In this document: positions 1 through 7,846 of the stretch, in pieces | Layout: every line of letters starts with the position of its first letter | How positions within the stretch are numbered: position 1 is the stretch's first letter | DNA from: Parapedobacter koreensis | GTDB lineage: Bacteria > Bacteroidota > Bacteroidia > Sphingobacteriales > Sphingobacteriaceae | Assembly: GCF_900109365.1 (NCBI RefSeq) | Contig: NZ_FNZR01000011.1 | Coordinates: 62,001 to 126,000, forward strand | DNA length: 64,000 nucleotides | Direction of reading: 5' to 3' | Program-made: the position numbers and the translations under genes | The notes under the pieces: generated by a model | What the model saw: only the letters and a program-made list of their open reading frames with translations | Databases searched by the model: none | What the model was told of the DNA's origin: nothing

Positions 1-471
1 GGCGTTACGATCACGTTGAGTTCGCATTTCGCAGCAGCCAACAGCCAAGCGATGCACATTGAGGGAAATACGTCACTCATCATTTTCAGCGAGCCGCATG
101 CTTACATCTCGCCCAGCCATTACGACAAACGGGAAAGTGTGCCCACCTGGGATTACATCGCCGTCCATGCCTACGGCACGTGCCGCATGGCAGACGGTGT
201 CGACGCCAAGTTGGCGCTACTGGAAAAAATGATAGCGGTCTACGAGCCGGAATACCGAAACCAATGGGATGCGCTTCCGCTTCAATTTAAAACGGGTATG
301 CTGCATGGCATTGTGGCGTTTACCTTGGAAGTAACCGACCTACAGGGACAGCAGAAGCTCAGCCAGAACAAAACAGCCGCCGAGCGCACGCGCATTGTCC
401 AACAGTTGGAGGCAAGTCCAAGTGGTATTGAGCGAGACCTCGCCACATACATCAAAAAGTCATTGGCATGA
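1..471 (+). CDS. PaiB-like FMN-binding protein, 5' end outside window
   Basis: The reading frame is open from base 1, so the N-terminal part is missing; the first in-window start-like codon (TTG at 16) is internal. The visible part carries the PaiB hallmark of a short AxANxQ stretch followed by a strand ending in PHAYISPSHYD, then WDYIAVHAYG, which matches the FMN-binding split-barrel fold of the PaiB family. The C-terminal half (KTGMLHGIVAFTLEV, then KLSQNK) is also typical. Bacillus PaiB is described as a regulator of sporulation and protease genes, but most homologues are uncharacterised flavin-binding proteins. It overlaps the next gene by 4 bases (ATGA), so the two are probably translationally coupled. 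Family assignment is firm; function is not. Confidence 0.85.
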   Translation, partial: GVTITLSSHFAAANSQAMHIEGNTSLIIFSEPHAYISPSHYDKRESVPTWDYIAVHAYGTCRMADGVDAKLALLEKMIAVYEPEYRNQWDALPLQFKTGMLHGIVAFTLEVTDLQGQQKLSQNKTAAERTRIVQQLEASPSGIERDLATYIKKSLA

Positions 472-1007
472 ATCAACATCCTATACAAATGATCCCATTT
501 CCGATACCTCCCCAACTGGAAAACGACCAAGCCCTCCTGCTGCCGTTACTGAAGACGGATTTCGAAGCGCTGTATGCTTTGGCATCAGATCCGGCCATAT
601 GGGCGCAGCATCCCCAACCGGATCGTTGGAAACCGGATGTTTTCCGGGCATTTTTCGAAGGTGCCATTCAAAGCGGAAGTGCTTATAAAATTTTCGACAA
701 AGCTACCGATAAACTGGCAGGCACAACACGGTTCTATGACTACAACCCTGCAACCGACAGCATCGCTATCGGCTACACGTTCCTGGCGGTTCGGCATTGG
801 GGAACGGGACTGAACAGATCCGTGAAACAGTTGCTGCTGGACTATGCCTTTCGATGGGTATCCAACGTGATTTTCCACGTGGGTGCCACCAACTACCGAT
901 CGCAGCAAGCGGTGATGAAATTGGGTGCCCAAAAGGCGGGCGAAATGGACATGGCCGCCCCAGGTGCGCCGTCCAAACCTTATTTCGTTTATGCACTTCA
1001 TCGGTAG
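468..1007 (+). CDS. GNAT family N-acetyltransferase (RimJ/RimL type)
   Basis: A 179-residue single-domain protein of the GNAT_3 type. The N-terminal LLPLLKTDFEALYALASDP resembles the RimL-like opening. The central IGYTFLAVRHWGTGLN corresponds to motif A, where acetyl-CoA is bound, and the later GATNYRSQQAVMKLGAQK is the usual N-x-x-S-x-x-x-x-x-K-L-G segment. It would transfer acetyl from acetyl-CoA to an amine of a protein, amino acid or small molecule in the cytoplasm; the acceptor cannot be read from the sequence. The ATG overlaps the stop of the PaiB-like gene, and the kinase-like gene starts 17 bases downstream, so all three look like one operon. Confidence 0.88.
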   Translation: MNQHPIQMIPFPIPPQLENDQALLLPLLKTDFEALYALASDPAIWAQHPQPDRWKPDVFRAFFEGAIQSGSAYKIFDKATDKLAGTTRFYDYNPATDSIAIGYTFLAVRHWGTGLNRSVKQLLLDYAFRWVSNVIFHVGATNYRSQQAVMKLGAQKAGEMDMAAPGAPSKPYFVYALHR

Positions 1008-1024
1008 AAGCGTATATTTGCGCC

Positions 1025-2020
1025 ATGGCCATCTTTCCCACCCGCTATTCGCTGCTTTCCGCGACGGCACTCAATGATTACTTACGGCAACGCTATACAC
1101 TCCGTGGCACTACCTGCCGCTTGTTGATCCACAACGTCAGCGACACCTACTTGCTCGAAAGCCCTGATGTAAGGTACATCTTCAAAATTTACCGCGATGC
1201 ACATCGGAAATTGGAAGAGATAAACGGCGAAGTCGAATTGCTCAACACGCTGTATACTGGCGGTGCCTCGGTAATCCGTCCGATGCCGGATAAAGAAGGT
1301 GGCTATTCACAGGCATTCCAGGCAGCGGAAGGCATCCGGTACGGAGTGCTTTTTACGTACGCCGAAGGGCAGGTTTGCCCAACGATGAGTGATGCACAAC
1401 TGCTGGCCGTAGGGCAGGGTATGGCGCGTATCCATAACATCACAGCCGGATTGCAACTAAGCTACTATCGCCAGCCGCTGGATATGGACGCGCTTGTGGA
1501 TATTCCATTGCGCATCATACAACCGGCATTTGATGATGGGCTGGAAGCCGAATACCAATACGTGCACGATACGGCTACCCGCGTGAAGCAACAATTGCTG
1601 GCTTTCGACTTGTCCGAATTCAGCCACGGATATTGCCACTACGATTTCCTGCCTAAGAACTTCCATTTTGATACAAGTGGTCAAATTACCTTCTTTGACT
1701 TCGACTTTGCCGGAGCCGGGTACCTCGCCAATGATCTGGCTTCATTCTACGTCCATTTTTTTATGGATGTGCTCCACAACAACATGAGCCAACAGGAAGC
1801 TGACCGCCAATTTGCGGTATTCATACAGGGCTATCGCGAACTCCGGTCGCTAAGCGAAGCTGAATTGGCTTCCATCCCCTATTGGGGATACCTCTTTTGG
1901 CTGTTTTATTTCCGCTTCCATTATGAGAACTTTGAGGACTGGTCCAACTTTTTCTTTCACCCCAGGTTCATCAAAGCCCGGGTGGGCTGGATGAAAACGT
2001 GGGAGGAATGGTACCTTTAG
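1025..2020 (+). CDS. APH-fold phosphotransferase (homoserine kinase II / SrkA-like)
   Basis: I chose the ATG at 1025, which gives a 331-residue protein; the frame stays open further upstream, but that stretch is coding for the previous gene. The protein has the aminoglycoside-phosphotransferase/choline-kinase fold. An N-lobe lysine-containing strand (RYIFKIYR) is followed by a glutamate helix (INGEVELL). The catalytic loop is HGYCHYDFLPKNFHF (HxDxxxxN pattern) and the metal site is ITFFDFDFAG (DFD). It probably phosphorylates a small molecule or protein Ser/Thr, as in the SrkA/RdoA and HSK2 branches; nothing points specifically to antibiotic resistance. It lies 17 bases after the acetyltransferase and ends 2 bases before the convergent stop of the MG2/plug protein. 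Confidence 0.82.
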   Translation: MAIFPTRYSLLSATALNDYLRQRYTLRGTTCRLLIHNVSDTYLLESPDVRYIFKIYRDAHRKLEEINGEVELLNTLYTGGASVIRPMPDKEGGYSQAFQAAEGIRYGVLFTYAEGQVCPTMSDAQLLAVGQGMARIHNITAGLQLSYYRQPLDMDALVDIPLRIIQPAFDDGLEAEYQYVHDTATRVKQQLLAFDLSEFSHGYCHYDFLPKNFHFDTSGQITFFDFDFAGAGYLANDLASFYVHFFMDVLHNNMSQQEADRQFAVFIQGYRELRSLSEAELASIPYWGYLFWLFYFRFHYENFEDWSNFFFHPRFIKARVGWMKTWEEWYL

Positions 2021-2022
2021 GA

Positions 2023-4791
2023 TTACTGATCCGATTCGGAAACCTCATATATCAGTTCTTTATAACCGATTTCACCGTCGGTTGATACGGCTTCCACAAC
2101 AATGACCGTTTCACCTGTGGCATCTGAATGGTAATACGACGTCATGGCTTCTCCATTATCGTCCGTAACCAACTCGGGCGCCCAATGAATCAGCGTCCGC
2201 AAATCCGGTCTCGCCAGATCCGCTTCGGTGGGCGACTCATAATGCGGCGCATAAAACTCGATGACAGGCGAATACACCGGTACGGTGGCCTGCAACAGGC
2301 CAGTAGGCTTATGCACGGCAAACAAGCCCTTTCCTGCATGTGTATAAATGGCAATGATGCTTCCCACGGCTGGTACATCAAGTGGGGGTACTTCCGGATA
2401 AACCTCCCGATACAACGAACTGAAATTTTTGGCAAATCGGATGAGTTCTACACTTTTGACTTCACTTGGCGGAATATTGGGGATAATATTGTAGCTGTAA
2501 CCCATTACCGGGACACCATCTATGACGACAAGTGTACTTTCTCCACCGATGATGCTTGCCTGGAGGTAACCACCATTACCTCCTACCCTATCGATGCGCA
2601 AATCGTCGGGAAAATTAAACAACAATACGCTGTACAACCCATAAGACCACTTTTCCTCTTTTTCCTGAATGGCCTCACCGGGGATTACGACATCCGACTC
2701 GCCATATCGATCGAACATCTTTTGCTGCTGCGGGCTAAGCGCCCGGCGTTCCACCAATACTTCATCCAACAGGATCTCGCCGGCTGACAGCCGATACGAA
2801 TATTCGCGCTGTGCGCGCTCCTGCCTTGTCTGTACCAAATTGGAAACCACGCTGTCTACCAATTCAACAGACTGGCCCTGATCATAGGCAATCGCCGGTG
2901 GCTTCCTTTCGTCCAGCGATAGGGTGTAGTTCCGGTTTTTCCCGGATTTATTTGCACTTTGGATCAGCACATCCAATGAATCAACGTATGCATCTGCCAA
3001 TTCAAAATAAAAATGCCCAAGACTATCTGTATTTTGCGTAGTTATGGACTGAGCCTCTCCGAATGTCATTAACGTAAGTCCTACCCCCTCTTGTGTCTTT
3101 CTGGAAAAAACGCCCCCCACCGTCCCACTGACATATGGCCGTGGCTCGTTTGGGTAAAGAAAGGTGTCTTGTGGCGGTGTAGTATAATTATACCATCGCC
3201 ATCCTTGGGTAAGCATAAGCGCGTCCAGATCTTCAAATGGCGGGCGAGGCTCCTGCTGAAAATAGTAGCCGGGATCCTCGATATTACCACGGAGCTCCGA
3301 TGACAACAGTAATTGGGTGAGCAAGTTTTTCCGTGTTGTCCGCGCTCTTCCAACATGATCTCTATTCATCACCAAAACGGAAATCTTTGCATCGACGGCC
3401 TCTCCTCCACTGCCGAGCACTCGTACGGAAACGTTCATTTTATCCCGTTTTCGGTGGTCGGTCTTATCCGTTGACACATCGATGTGCAGCCTTGTATCCG
3501 GCCGTTGGTTAAAAAAAAGCCTTTCAGCCAACGGCCGCATGTGCCTATCCAGCAGCGTGAATGAAAGGATGCCTTCGGGAAGTTCCGTAGCTGGAAGCGA
3601 TGTGGTTATCCGGTGATTCTTCAACGACGCCCTGATGAAGTAATACAGTACACCACGGCAACTTACTTGGACAAATAAACTATCGGTCTCCCGGCGATTG
3701 GAATAAACGGCCACCCGGATGTCTTCCGCTGCTCTCGTAACAGCGAGGACACGGCCTTCACCGACGACTTCAGGAAGTGGATAACGATGGGAAACATCCT
3801 TGGTGGATGAGGGATCCAATACCGCATAATACGACAATCCGCTGTCAGCCGTCAGCGTGAAGCTGCCCATCCCCAAATGATTGCTTTTGAATGGCGTAAG
3901 GGTATTTCCGTGGCTATCCATCACAACGCCAGATACCATTACCCCCCTGCCAAGGCTATTGAGCGCCTTGAAACCGACCTTGCTGGCAATACCATCCACG
4001 AGCAGCCCGCTTTCGGCGAAAAATTGCAAATCCAGCATACGGTCTCGCAAGGCTATCGTCTTGGTATAGCGGGTTCCATGTTGTGTCTCCATATTCAAGG
4101 TAGCAATCTTTGCACCATTGGGTATGGGATAATCAAGCGGGTAATATCCATTGCGTGCACCCTTTAGGGAAAGCGTGTCTTTTTTGCCATCTACAGTCAA
4201 ATAGACCGTAAGCTGCTTTTCGTGCTCTTCATCTATCAGCTTGGGGTTTAATTGAGCTTGTAACCAATACGATCCGGGTTCCCGCTCATTCAAGTATAAC
4301 GACGTCATGGGATTGCGGCCGATCTCCCTTGACGCGGGAAACACGTCTACATAGGTCTGGAAGATAAAATCTGCACCAAAGTTCTTGTTCCATTCCGTAT
4401 AAGCCCGTAGCAAATACTTACCTTGTACGTATGCTTCTTCCAGCTCAAAACCTCCTGATCCAACACCATCGGTCAATTTGATACGCTTACGATCCACAAC
4501 CTGCTCATTCGGTCCTATAAGCTCTACATGGAGGACGCCGCTCACCGTGCTGGGGCGGTGGCTTGCAGACTCCACAACCACCGCCTTAAACCAGATGGTC
4601 TGGTCATTGGTATATACATCGGCATCCAGCTGCAGGTAGATCTTTTCAGCAAAAGCCGAGTACGCCACGAAACGCTCAGCTTGTGCATAAACGGAAGCCG
4701 TGCATAGCAAAAAAGCGATACCGGCAAGGGCAGCAAGGCTCTTGTTGCACCGAACGGTGTCACCTATGCTGTACATCCGTGTCATTTCCAT
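2023..4791 (-). CDS. Secreted MG2-domain protein with TonB plug-like domain, no barrel
   Basis: A 922-residue exported protein. Three possible starts lie within the first six codons; a signal peptide follows (hydrophobic ALAGIAFLLC, cleavage after SVYAQA). The N-terminal part has a macroglobulin MG2-like domain beginning EKIYLQLDADVYTNDQTIWF. Near residue 650 there is the phrase GEILLDEVLVERR, then a plug-like segment (STLVVIDGVPVMG, then PPSEVKSVELIR) as in TonB-dependent receptors, but no beta-barrel follows. The C-terminus (DDNGEAMTSYYHSDATGETV) resembles the closing segment of alpha-2-macroglobulin-like proteins. This architecture recurs in Bacteroidota as an uncharacterised envelope protein. 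It may bind another outer-membrane component; the function is unknown. A good promoter lies upstream at 4944-4974. Confidence 0.75.
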   Translation of the reverse strand: MEMTRMYSIGDTVRCNKSLAALAGIAFLLCTASVYAQAERFVAYSAFAEKIYLQLDADVYTNDQTIWFKAVVVESASHRPSTVSGVLHVELIGPNEQVVDRKRIKLTDGVGSGGFELEEAYVQGKYLLRAYTEWNKNFGADFIFQTYVDVFPASREIGRNPMTSLYLNEREPGSYWLQAQLNPKLIDEEHEKQLTVYLTVDGKKDTLSLKGARNGYYPLDYPIPNGAKIATLNMETQHGTRYTKTIALRDRMLDLQFFAESGLLVDGIASKVGFKALNSLGRGVMVSGVVMDSHGNTLTPFKSNHLGMGSFTLTADSGLSYYAVLDPSSTKDVSHRYPLPEVVGEGRVLAVTRAAEDIRVAVYSNRRETDSLFVQVSCRGVLYYFIRASLKNHRITTSLPATELPEGILSFTLLDRHMRPLAERLFFNQRPDTRLHIDVSTDKTDHRKRDKMNVSVRVLGSGGEAVDAKISVLVMNRDHVGRARTTRKNLLTQLLLSSELRGNIEDPGYYFQQEPRPPFEDLDALMLTQGWRWYNYTTPPQDTFLYPNEPRPYVSGTVGGVFSRKTQEGVGLTLMTFGEAQSITTQNTDSLGHFYFELADAYVDSLDVLIQSANKSGKNRNYTLSLDERKPPAIAYDQGQSVELVDSVVSNLVQTRQERAQREYSYRLSAGEILLDEVLVERRALSPQQQKMFDRYGESDVVIPGEAIQEKEEKWSYGLYSVLLFNFPDDLRIDRVGGNGGYLQASIIGGESTLVVIDGVPVMGYSYNIIPNIPPSEVKSVELIRFAKNFSSLYREVYPEVPPLDVPAVGSIIAIYTHAGKGLFAVHKPTGLLQATVPVYSPVIEFYAPHYESPTEADLARPDLRTLIHWAPELVTDDNGEAMTSYYHSDATGETVIVVEAVSTDGEIGYKELIYEVSESDQ

Positions 4792-4919
4792 GCCACATCT
4801 ACTCCAATCACCTCAAAGACATTTCGCCCTCGTTCCCGTAGTGGTCTCCTGCTGCGCTGATAGAAAGACACCCCCCCGATTTGCCCTTCCAAAATGATAG
4901 AACCTTGTTGAATGGCCAT
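4782..4919 (-). pseudogene. Frameshifted stub of a small Bacteroidota protein
   Basis: The frame starting at ATG 4919 reads MAIQQGSIILEGQIGGVSFY and then drifts into an arginine-rich tail, ending inside the start of the MG2/plug gene (10-base overlap). The opening resembles a family of short conserved Bacteroidota hypothetical proteins that begin with a similar lysine/glutamine-rich, IGG.SFY pattern; this is recall, not a search. Just after SFYQ, the +1 frame offers AAGDHYGNEGEMSLR, which fits the family's next segment better and stops soon after. A run of seven G lies 5' of this point. I read it as a decayed gene, though it could be a genuine 45-residue leader ORF. Confidence 0.35.
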
Positions 4920-4943
4920 GGGTAATGGTGTTATTGGTTTATG

Positions 4944-4974
4944 CAAAGTTATGGAAAATACAGTGAGGATACAA
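4944..4974 (-). promoter_or_regulatory. Bacteroidota-type promoter for the MG2/plug gene
   Basis: On the minus strand, TTG (4974-4972) is separated by 20 bases from TAACTTTG (4951-4944), an exact match to the Bacteroidota -7 pattern TAnnTTTG. Transcription would begin near 4937, just before the stub ORF at 4919 and the MG2/plug gene at 4791. Confidence 0.55.
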
Positions 4975-4987
4975 CGATAACCCATGA

Positions 4988-5623
4988 ATGAATTATACAT
5001 TCGCCGATAAACTCACCACCACCTTGAACTATGCCCATGTCAGCGATGTGCAGAGTGGTATATTCAGGACACAACCCGGTAGTCCCGTCCTCGAAGAGGG
5101 GTTTGCTAATGTGGCTACAAAGAACAGCTACGGGATTTCCGTGGATTATACCGAAGAAATCACGCCGTGGTACAGCCTTTCTATGGCTATAACCGCAAAC
5201 TATCATCATTTCAGCGGTACATTAGCCGATGAATCGATTGACGTGGGCAGAGCTTCGTGGTTGGGGCAGCTCGCCAATCAGTTTAGCTTTGGCAAATCGT
5301 GGAATGCCGAAGTGCTGGCGAACTACCAGTCCACGATGCAGGAGGATGCCATATCGATATTGCACCAAATGGGACAGGTCAATGGGACTATAGGCAAGCA
5401 AATCCTGAATAACAACGGAAGCTTAAGGCTCTTGCTGATAGACCCCTTCAACATCGGCCGGTATGTGTACGATTCCCGGCTTGGCAATTTGACTTCGGAC
5501 TTCAAACTGCGCTGGGACAACCGCATGGTTGGGCTTTCGTTCTCCTATCGCTTCGGAAGCGGCAAAGGCGCGCAGGCACGTGACCAAACATCCAGCATGG
5601 AAGAAGAATCCAGTCGGCTTTGA
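4988..5623 (+). pseudogene. C-terminal fragment of an outer-membrane beta-barrel receptor
   Basis: A 211-codon frame with alternating beta-strand pattern (TTTLNYAHVSDVQSG, YGISVDYTEEITPWYSL, SFGKSWNAEVLANYQS) and a terminal strand (VGLSFSYRFGSGKG). It corresponds to the last quarter of the roughly 750-800 residue TonB-receptor-like outer-membrane barrel proteins of Bacteroidota. There is no signal peptide, carboxypeptidase-like domain or plug, and an in-frame TGA lies immediately before the first ATG. It is therefore a 5'-truncated remnant, probably left by a deletion whose junction lies near 4985. It cannot be exported as it stands. The neighbouring stub at 4782-4919 supports local decay. 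Confidence 0.7.
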
Positions 5624-5657
5624 CGGACATTCGTCTGCGGCTTTTTTTATTTTTCTC

Positions 5658-5687
5658 TTGACAATAAAAAAAATTGATGTACATTTG
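5658..5687 (+). promoter_or_regulatory. Promoter of the phe/aro operon
   Basis: TTG (5658-5660), a 19-base spacer and TACATTTG (5680-5687) match the Bacteroidota -33/-7 consensus exactly. Transcription would begin near 5694, about 12 bases before the leader peptide start, so the transcript begins with the attenuator leader. Confidence 0.7.
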
Positions 5688-5705
5688 GCTCGTCAAACAA
5701 AAAAG

Positions 5706-5774
5706 ATGTTAACACGGAATAACGCATATTGGTTTTTTGGTTTCTTTTACTTTAGCAGTGAGAGCCGGGATTGA
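5706..5774 (+). CDS. Phe/Tyr-rich leader peptide of the phe attenuator
   Basis: A 22-codon ORF starting at ATG 5706 and ending at TGA 5772-5774. Its middle reads AYWFFGFFYF: five Phe, two Tyr and one Trp codon within 9 codons. It sits between an excellent promoter and an intrinsic terminator directly upstream of pheA, the arrangement of a ribosome-stalling leader peptide. When charged tRNA-Phe is scarce, the ribosome should stall on the TTT/TTC codons (5733-5753). When Phe is plentiful it runs to the stop and covers 5764-5770, the strand needed for antitermination. The peptide itself is expected to have no other function. It is preceded by an A-rich stretch rather than a Shine-Dalgarno sequence, as is common in this phylum. 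Confidence 0.8.
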   Translation: MLTRNNAYWFFGFFYFSSESRD

Positions 5775-5817
5775 TATGCATTGATAACGTAAAGATATAA
5801 ATGTAGAAAGTCCCGGC
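5764..5817 (+). promoter_or_regulatory. Antiterminator pairing of the phe attenuator
   Basis: GCCGGGA at 5764-5770, inside the last codons of the leader peptide, is perfectly complementary to TCCCGGC at 5811-5817, which is also the 5' arm of the terminator. The two pairings exclude each other. A ribosome stalled on the Phe codons leaves 5764-5770 free, so the antiterminator forms and transcription reads into pheA. Confidence 0.7.
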
Positions 5818-5840
5818 AAGAAAGCCGGGACTTTTTTATT
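5807..5840 (+). terminator. Attenuator (intrinsic terminator) before pheA
   Basis: A perfect 11-bp stem (AAAGTCCCGGC, 5807-5817, with GCCGGGACTTT, 5824-5834) with a 6-base loop leads into a T-rich run. It lies 18 bases before the pheA start, so it can only serve to abort transcription before the operon. Confidence 0.85.
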
Positions 5841-5857
5841 GTCCATTTACATGATTT

Positions 5858-6682
5858 ATGAATATAAAAGTAGCGATACAAGGTATTAAAGGTTCATTTC
5901 ACGAAGAAGCAGCCTATAAATATTTCGGCGACCAAATTGAAACGGTGGAATGTGAGTCGTTCAAAAAAATGTGCGAGCTGTTGAAGCAAGGCAAAGTAGA
6001 TTACATCGTGATGGCCATCGAAAATTCCATCGCCGGAAGCTTGCTTCCTAATTACAACCTGCTCCGTGACTACCGGTTTCCCATCGTAGGTGAAGTATAC
6101 TTGCATATCAAGCTGCACCTGATGGCCCTGCCCGATGTAACACTCCAAGACATTAAATTTGTGGAATCCCACCCGATTGCTTTGCAGCAATGCAACGATT
6201 ACCTTGAAGAGAATCCGCAGTTTAAGGTGACGGAAGCGGAAGATACGGCCGCGAGTGCCAGGAAAGTGAGCGAATTGCAACTTAAGGATACCGCAGCTAT
6301 CGCTCCCCAGCTGGCAGCAAAATTATACGGCCTTGAAATCGTGGAACGCCGCATCGAAACCAACAAGAAAAACTATACCCGCTTCCTTATCCTGACCAGC
6401 AAGCCCGAAGAACGGGGCAAAGTGAATAAGGCTTCGCTATCGTTCCAAACCGGCAATGGCGTAGGCTCATTGTCTACGGTACTGCAATGCTTCGCCGAGC
6501 AAAATATCAACCTCAGCAAGATTCAGTCCATGCCTGTACTGGGCAAGCGCAATGAATACGACTTTTATGTCGATGTGGAATGGAAGGATCAGGCAGACTA
6601 TGATGCAGCCATCCGAAGGGTGCTCAAGCATACCAGCAACTTCAACATCATGGGAGAATATATGAAGAACGAAAAGGTTTGA
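5858..6682 (+). CDS. pheA: Prephenate dehydratase
   Basis: A 274-residue monofunctional prephenate dehydratase, converting prephenate to phenylpyruvate in phenylalanine synthesis. The N-terminal catalytic domain shows IKGSFHEEAAYKYFG, AIENSIAGSLLPNY and the catalytic Thr-Arg-Phe motif in KKNYTRFLIL. The C-terminal ACT domain starts near residue 195 (GVGSLSTVLQCFAEQNINL). The usual ESRP phenylalanine-binding motif is replaced by KIQSMPV, so allosteric inhibition may be weaker or different. It is the first gene of the aromatic operon and is governed by the attenuator upstream. A 57-base spacer made of short, repetitive CAATACTCAATAAC-like sequence separates it from the next gene. Confidence 0.95.
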   Translation: MNIKVAIQGIKGSFHEEAAYKYFGDQIETVECESFKKMCELLKQGKVDYIVMAIENSIAGSLLPNYNLLRDYRFPIVGEVYLHIKLHLMALPDVTLQDIKFVESHPIALQQCNDYLEENPQFKVTEAEDTAASARKVSELQLKDTAAIAPQLAAKLYGLEIVERRIETNKKNYTRFLILTSKPEERGKVNKASLSFQTGNGVGSLSTVLQCFAEQNINLSKIQSMPVLGKRNEYDFYVDVEWKDQADYDAAIRRVLKHTSNFNIMGEYMKNEKV

Positions 6683-6739
6683 AGCCCGAAAGCAGAAAGT
6701 CTCAATACACACTATACGCAATACTCAATAACTCAAAAA

Positions 6740-7846
6740 ATGAAACAGACATTAGACATCGTACCCTTGAAATCATGGTTTGACACCGGTGATGCGCCAT
6801 TGGTCATTGCCGGGCCATGCAGCGCGGAAACCGAGGAACAGCTCGTCGCTACAGCACATTTGCTTGCCAATACCGGCAAAGTGAACGCATTACGTGCAGG
6901 CATCTGGAAGCCCCGCACGCGCCCGGGTGAATTTGAAGGCATCGGCAGTATCGGCTTACAATGGTACCGCCGGGCGAAAGAAGAAACCGGATTGCCCATC
7001 GCTACCGAAGTGGCCACAGCTAAACACGTGGAAGAAGCATTAGCGGCTGGCGTAGACATCCTGTGGATAGGTGCCCGTTCTACAGCTAATCCGTTTACCG
7101 TACAGGAAATCGCCGATGCCCTGAATGGCGTCGATGTCCCCGTATTGGTCAAAAATCCCGTTAACCCCGATCTGTCGCTCTGGCTTGGTGCCCTGGAACG
7201 CGTAAACCGGGCAGGTATCAAAAAACTGGCCGCCATCCACCGGGGCTTCTCGTCATACGAAAAAACGGCTTTCCGCAACGAACCGATGTGGGACATCGCT
7301 ATTCAATTGAAGACCCTCGTTCCGGATCTGCCGGTCATCAACGACCCCAGCCACATTTGCGGCAACAGGGAATTGATTCCTTACATCGCCCAAAAGGCAT
7401 TCGACATGGATATGCAAGGCCTTATCGTAGAATCGCATATCGACCCATCCGTAGCGTGGACCGATGCCAAACAACAGGTCACTCCTCAAGCACTGGTGGA
7501 TATCCTGGCCAACCTAACGTTCCGTCATGCCAAATCAGATGACCCGGTTTTTGAAGATAAATTGGCGCAATTACGTAAAGACATCGACAAACTGGACGAC
7601 CAAATCATCAAAATCCTGAGCGATAGGATGAAAATCGTTGAGCGAATTGGCGAATACAAGCGCGATAACAATGTGACGATCTTGCAGGTAAGCCGCTGGG
7701 ATGAAATCATCCAAAAACGGAGCAATGTGGCCCAGGCACTCAAACTTGATAAAGATTTCACAGTAAGGCTGCTGGAATTGATTCACAATGAATCCATCCG
7801 CAAACAAAATGAGATCATGAATACCAAACCGGTAGCGGAGGCATAA
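6740..7846 (+). CDS. Bifunctional DAHP synthase / chorismate mutase
   Basis: A 368-residue fusion. Residues 1 to about 260 are a type I-beta (KDO8P-synthase-like) 3-deoxy-7-phosphoheptulonate synthase, with APLVIAGPCSAETEEQL, RAGIWKPRTRPGEFEG and the metal site NDPSHICGNRE. From about residue 275 (KLAQLRKDIDKLDDQIIKIL) to the end lies an AroQ-type all-helical chorismate mutase domain with RMKIVERIGEYK. It thus catalyses the entry step of the shikimate pathway and the branch-point step towards prephenate, which the upstream pheA product uses. In fusions of this kind the mutase domain often mediates feedback control. Its stop shares a base with the start of aroA, indicating translational coupling. 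Confidence 0.93.
   Translation: MKQTLDIVPLKSWFDTGDAPLVIAGPCSAETEEQLVATAHLLANTGKVNALRAGIWKPRTRPGEFEGIGSIGLQWYRRAKEETGLPIATEVATAKHVEEALAAGVDILWIGARSTANPFTVQEIADALNGVDVPVLVKNPVNPDLSLWLGALERVNRAGIKKLAAIHRGFSSYEKTAFRNEPMWDIAIQLKTLVPDLPVINDPSHICGNRELIPYIAQKAFDMDMQGLIVESHIDPSVAWTDAKQQVTPQALVDILANLTFRHAKSDDPVFEDKLAQLRKDIDKLDDQIIKILSDRMKIVERIGEYKRDNNVTILQVSRWDEIIQKRSNVAQALKLDKDFTVRLLELIHNESIRKQNEIMNTKPVAEA

Noticed and set aside
1025-2020. Aminoglycoside resistance kinase
   Set aside because: The fold is shared with many housekeeping kinases and the sequence resembles the SrkA/HSK2 side; no resistance context.
2023-4791. Calling the protein a TonB-dependent receptor
   Set aside because: A plug-like stretch is present, but no beta-barrel follows and the chain begins with MG2-type domains.
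5605-5650. Terminator after the barrel fragment
   Set aside because: The GACG/CGTC pairing before the T-run is too short and interrupted to be convincing.
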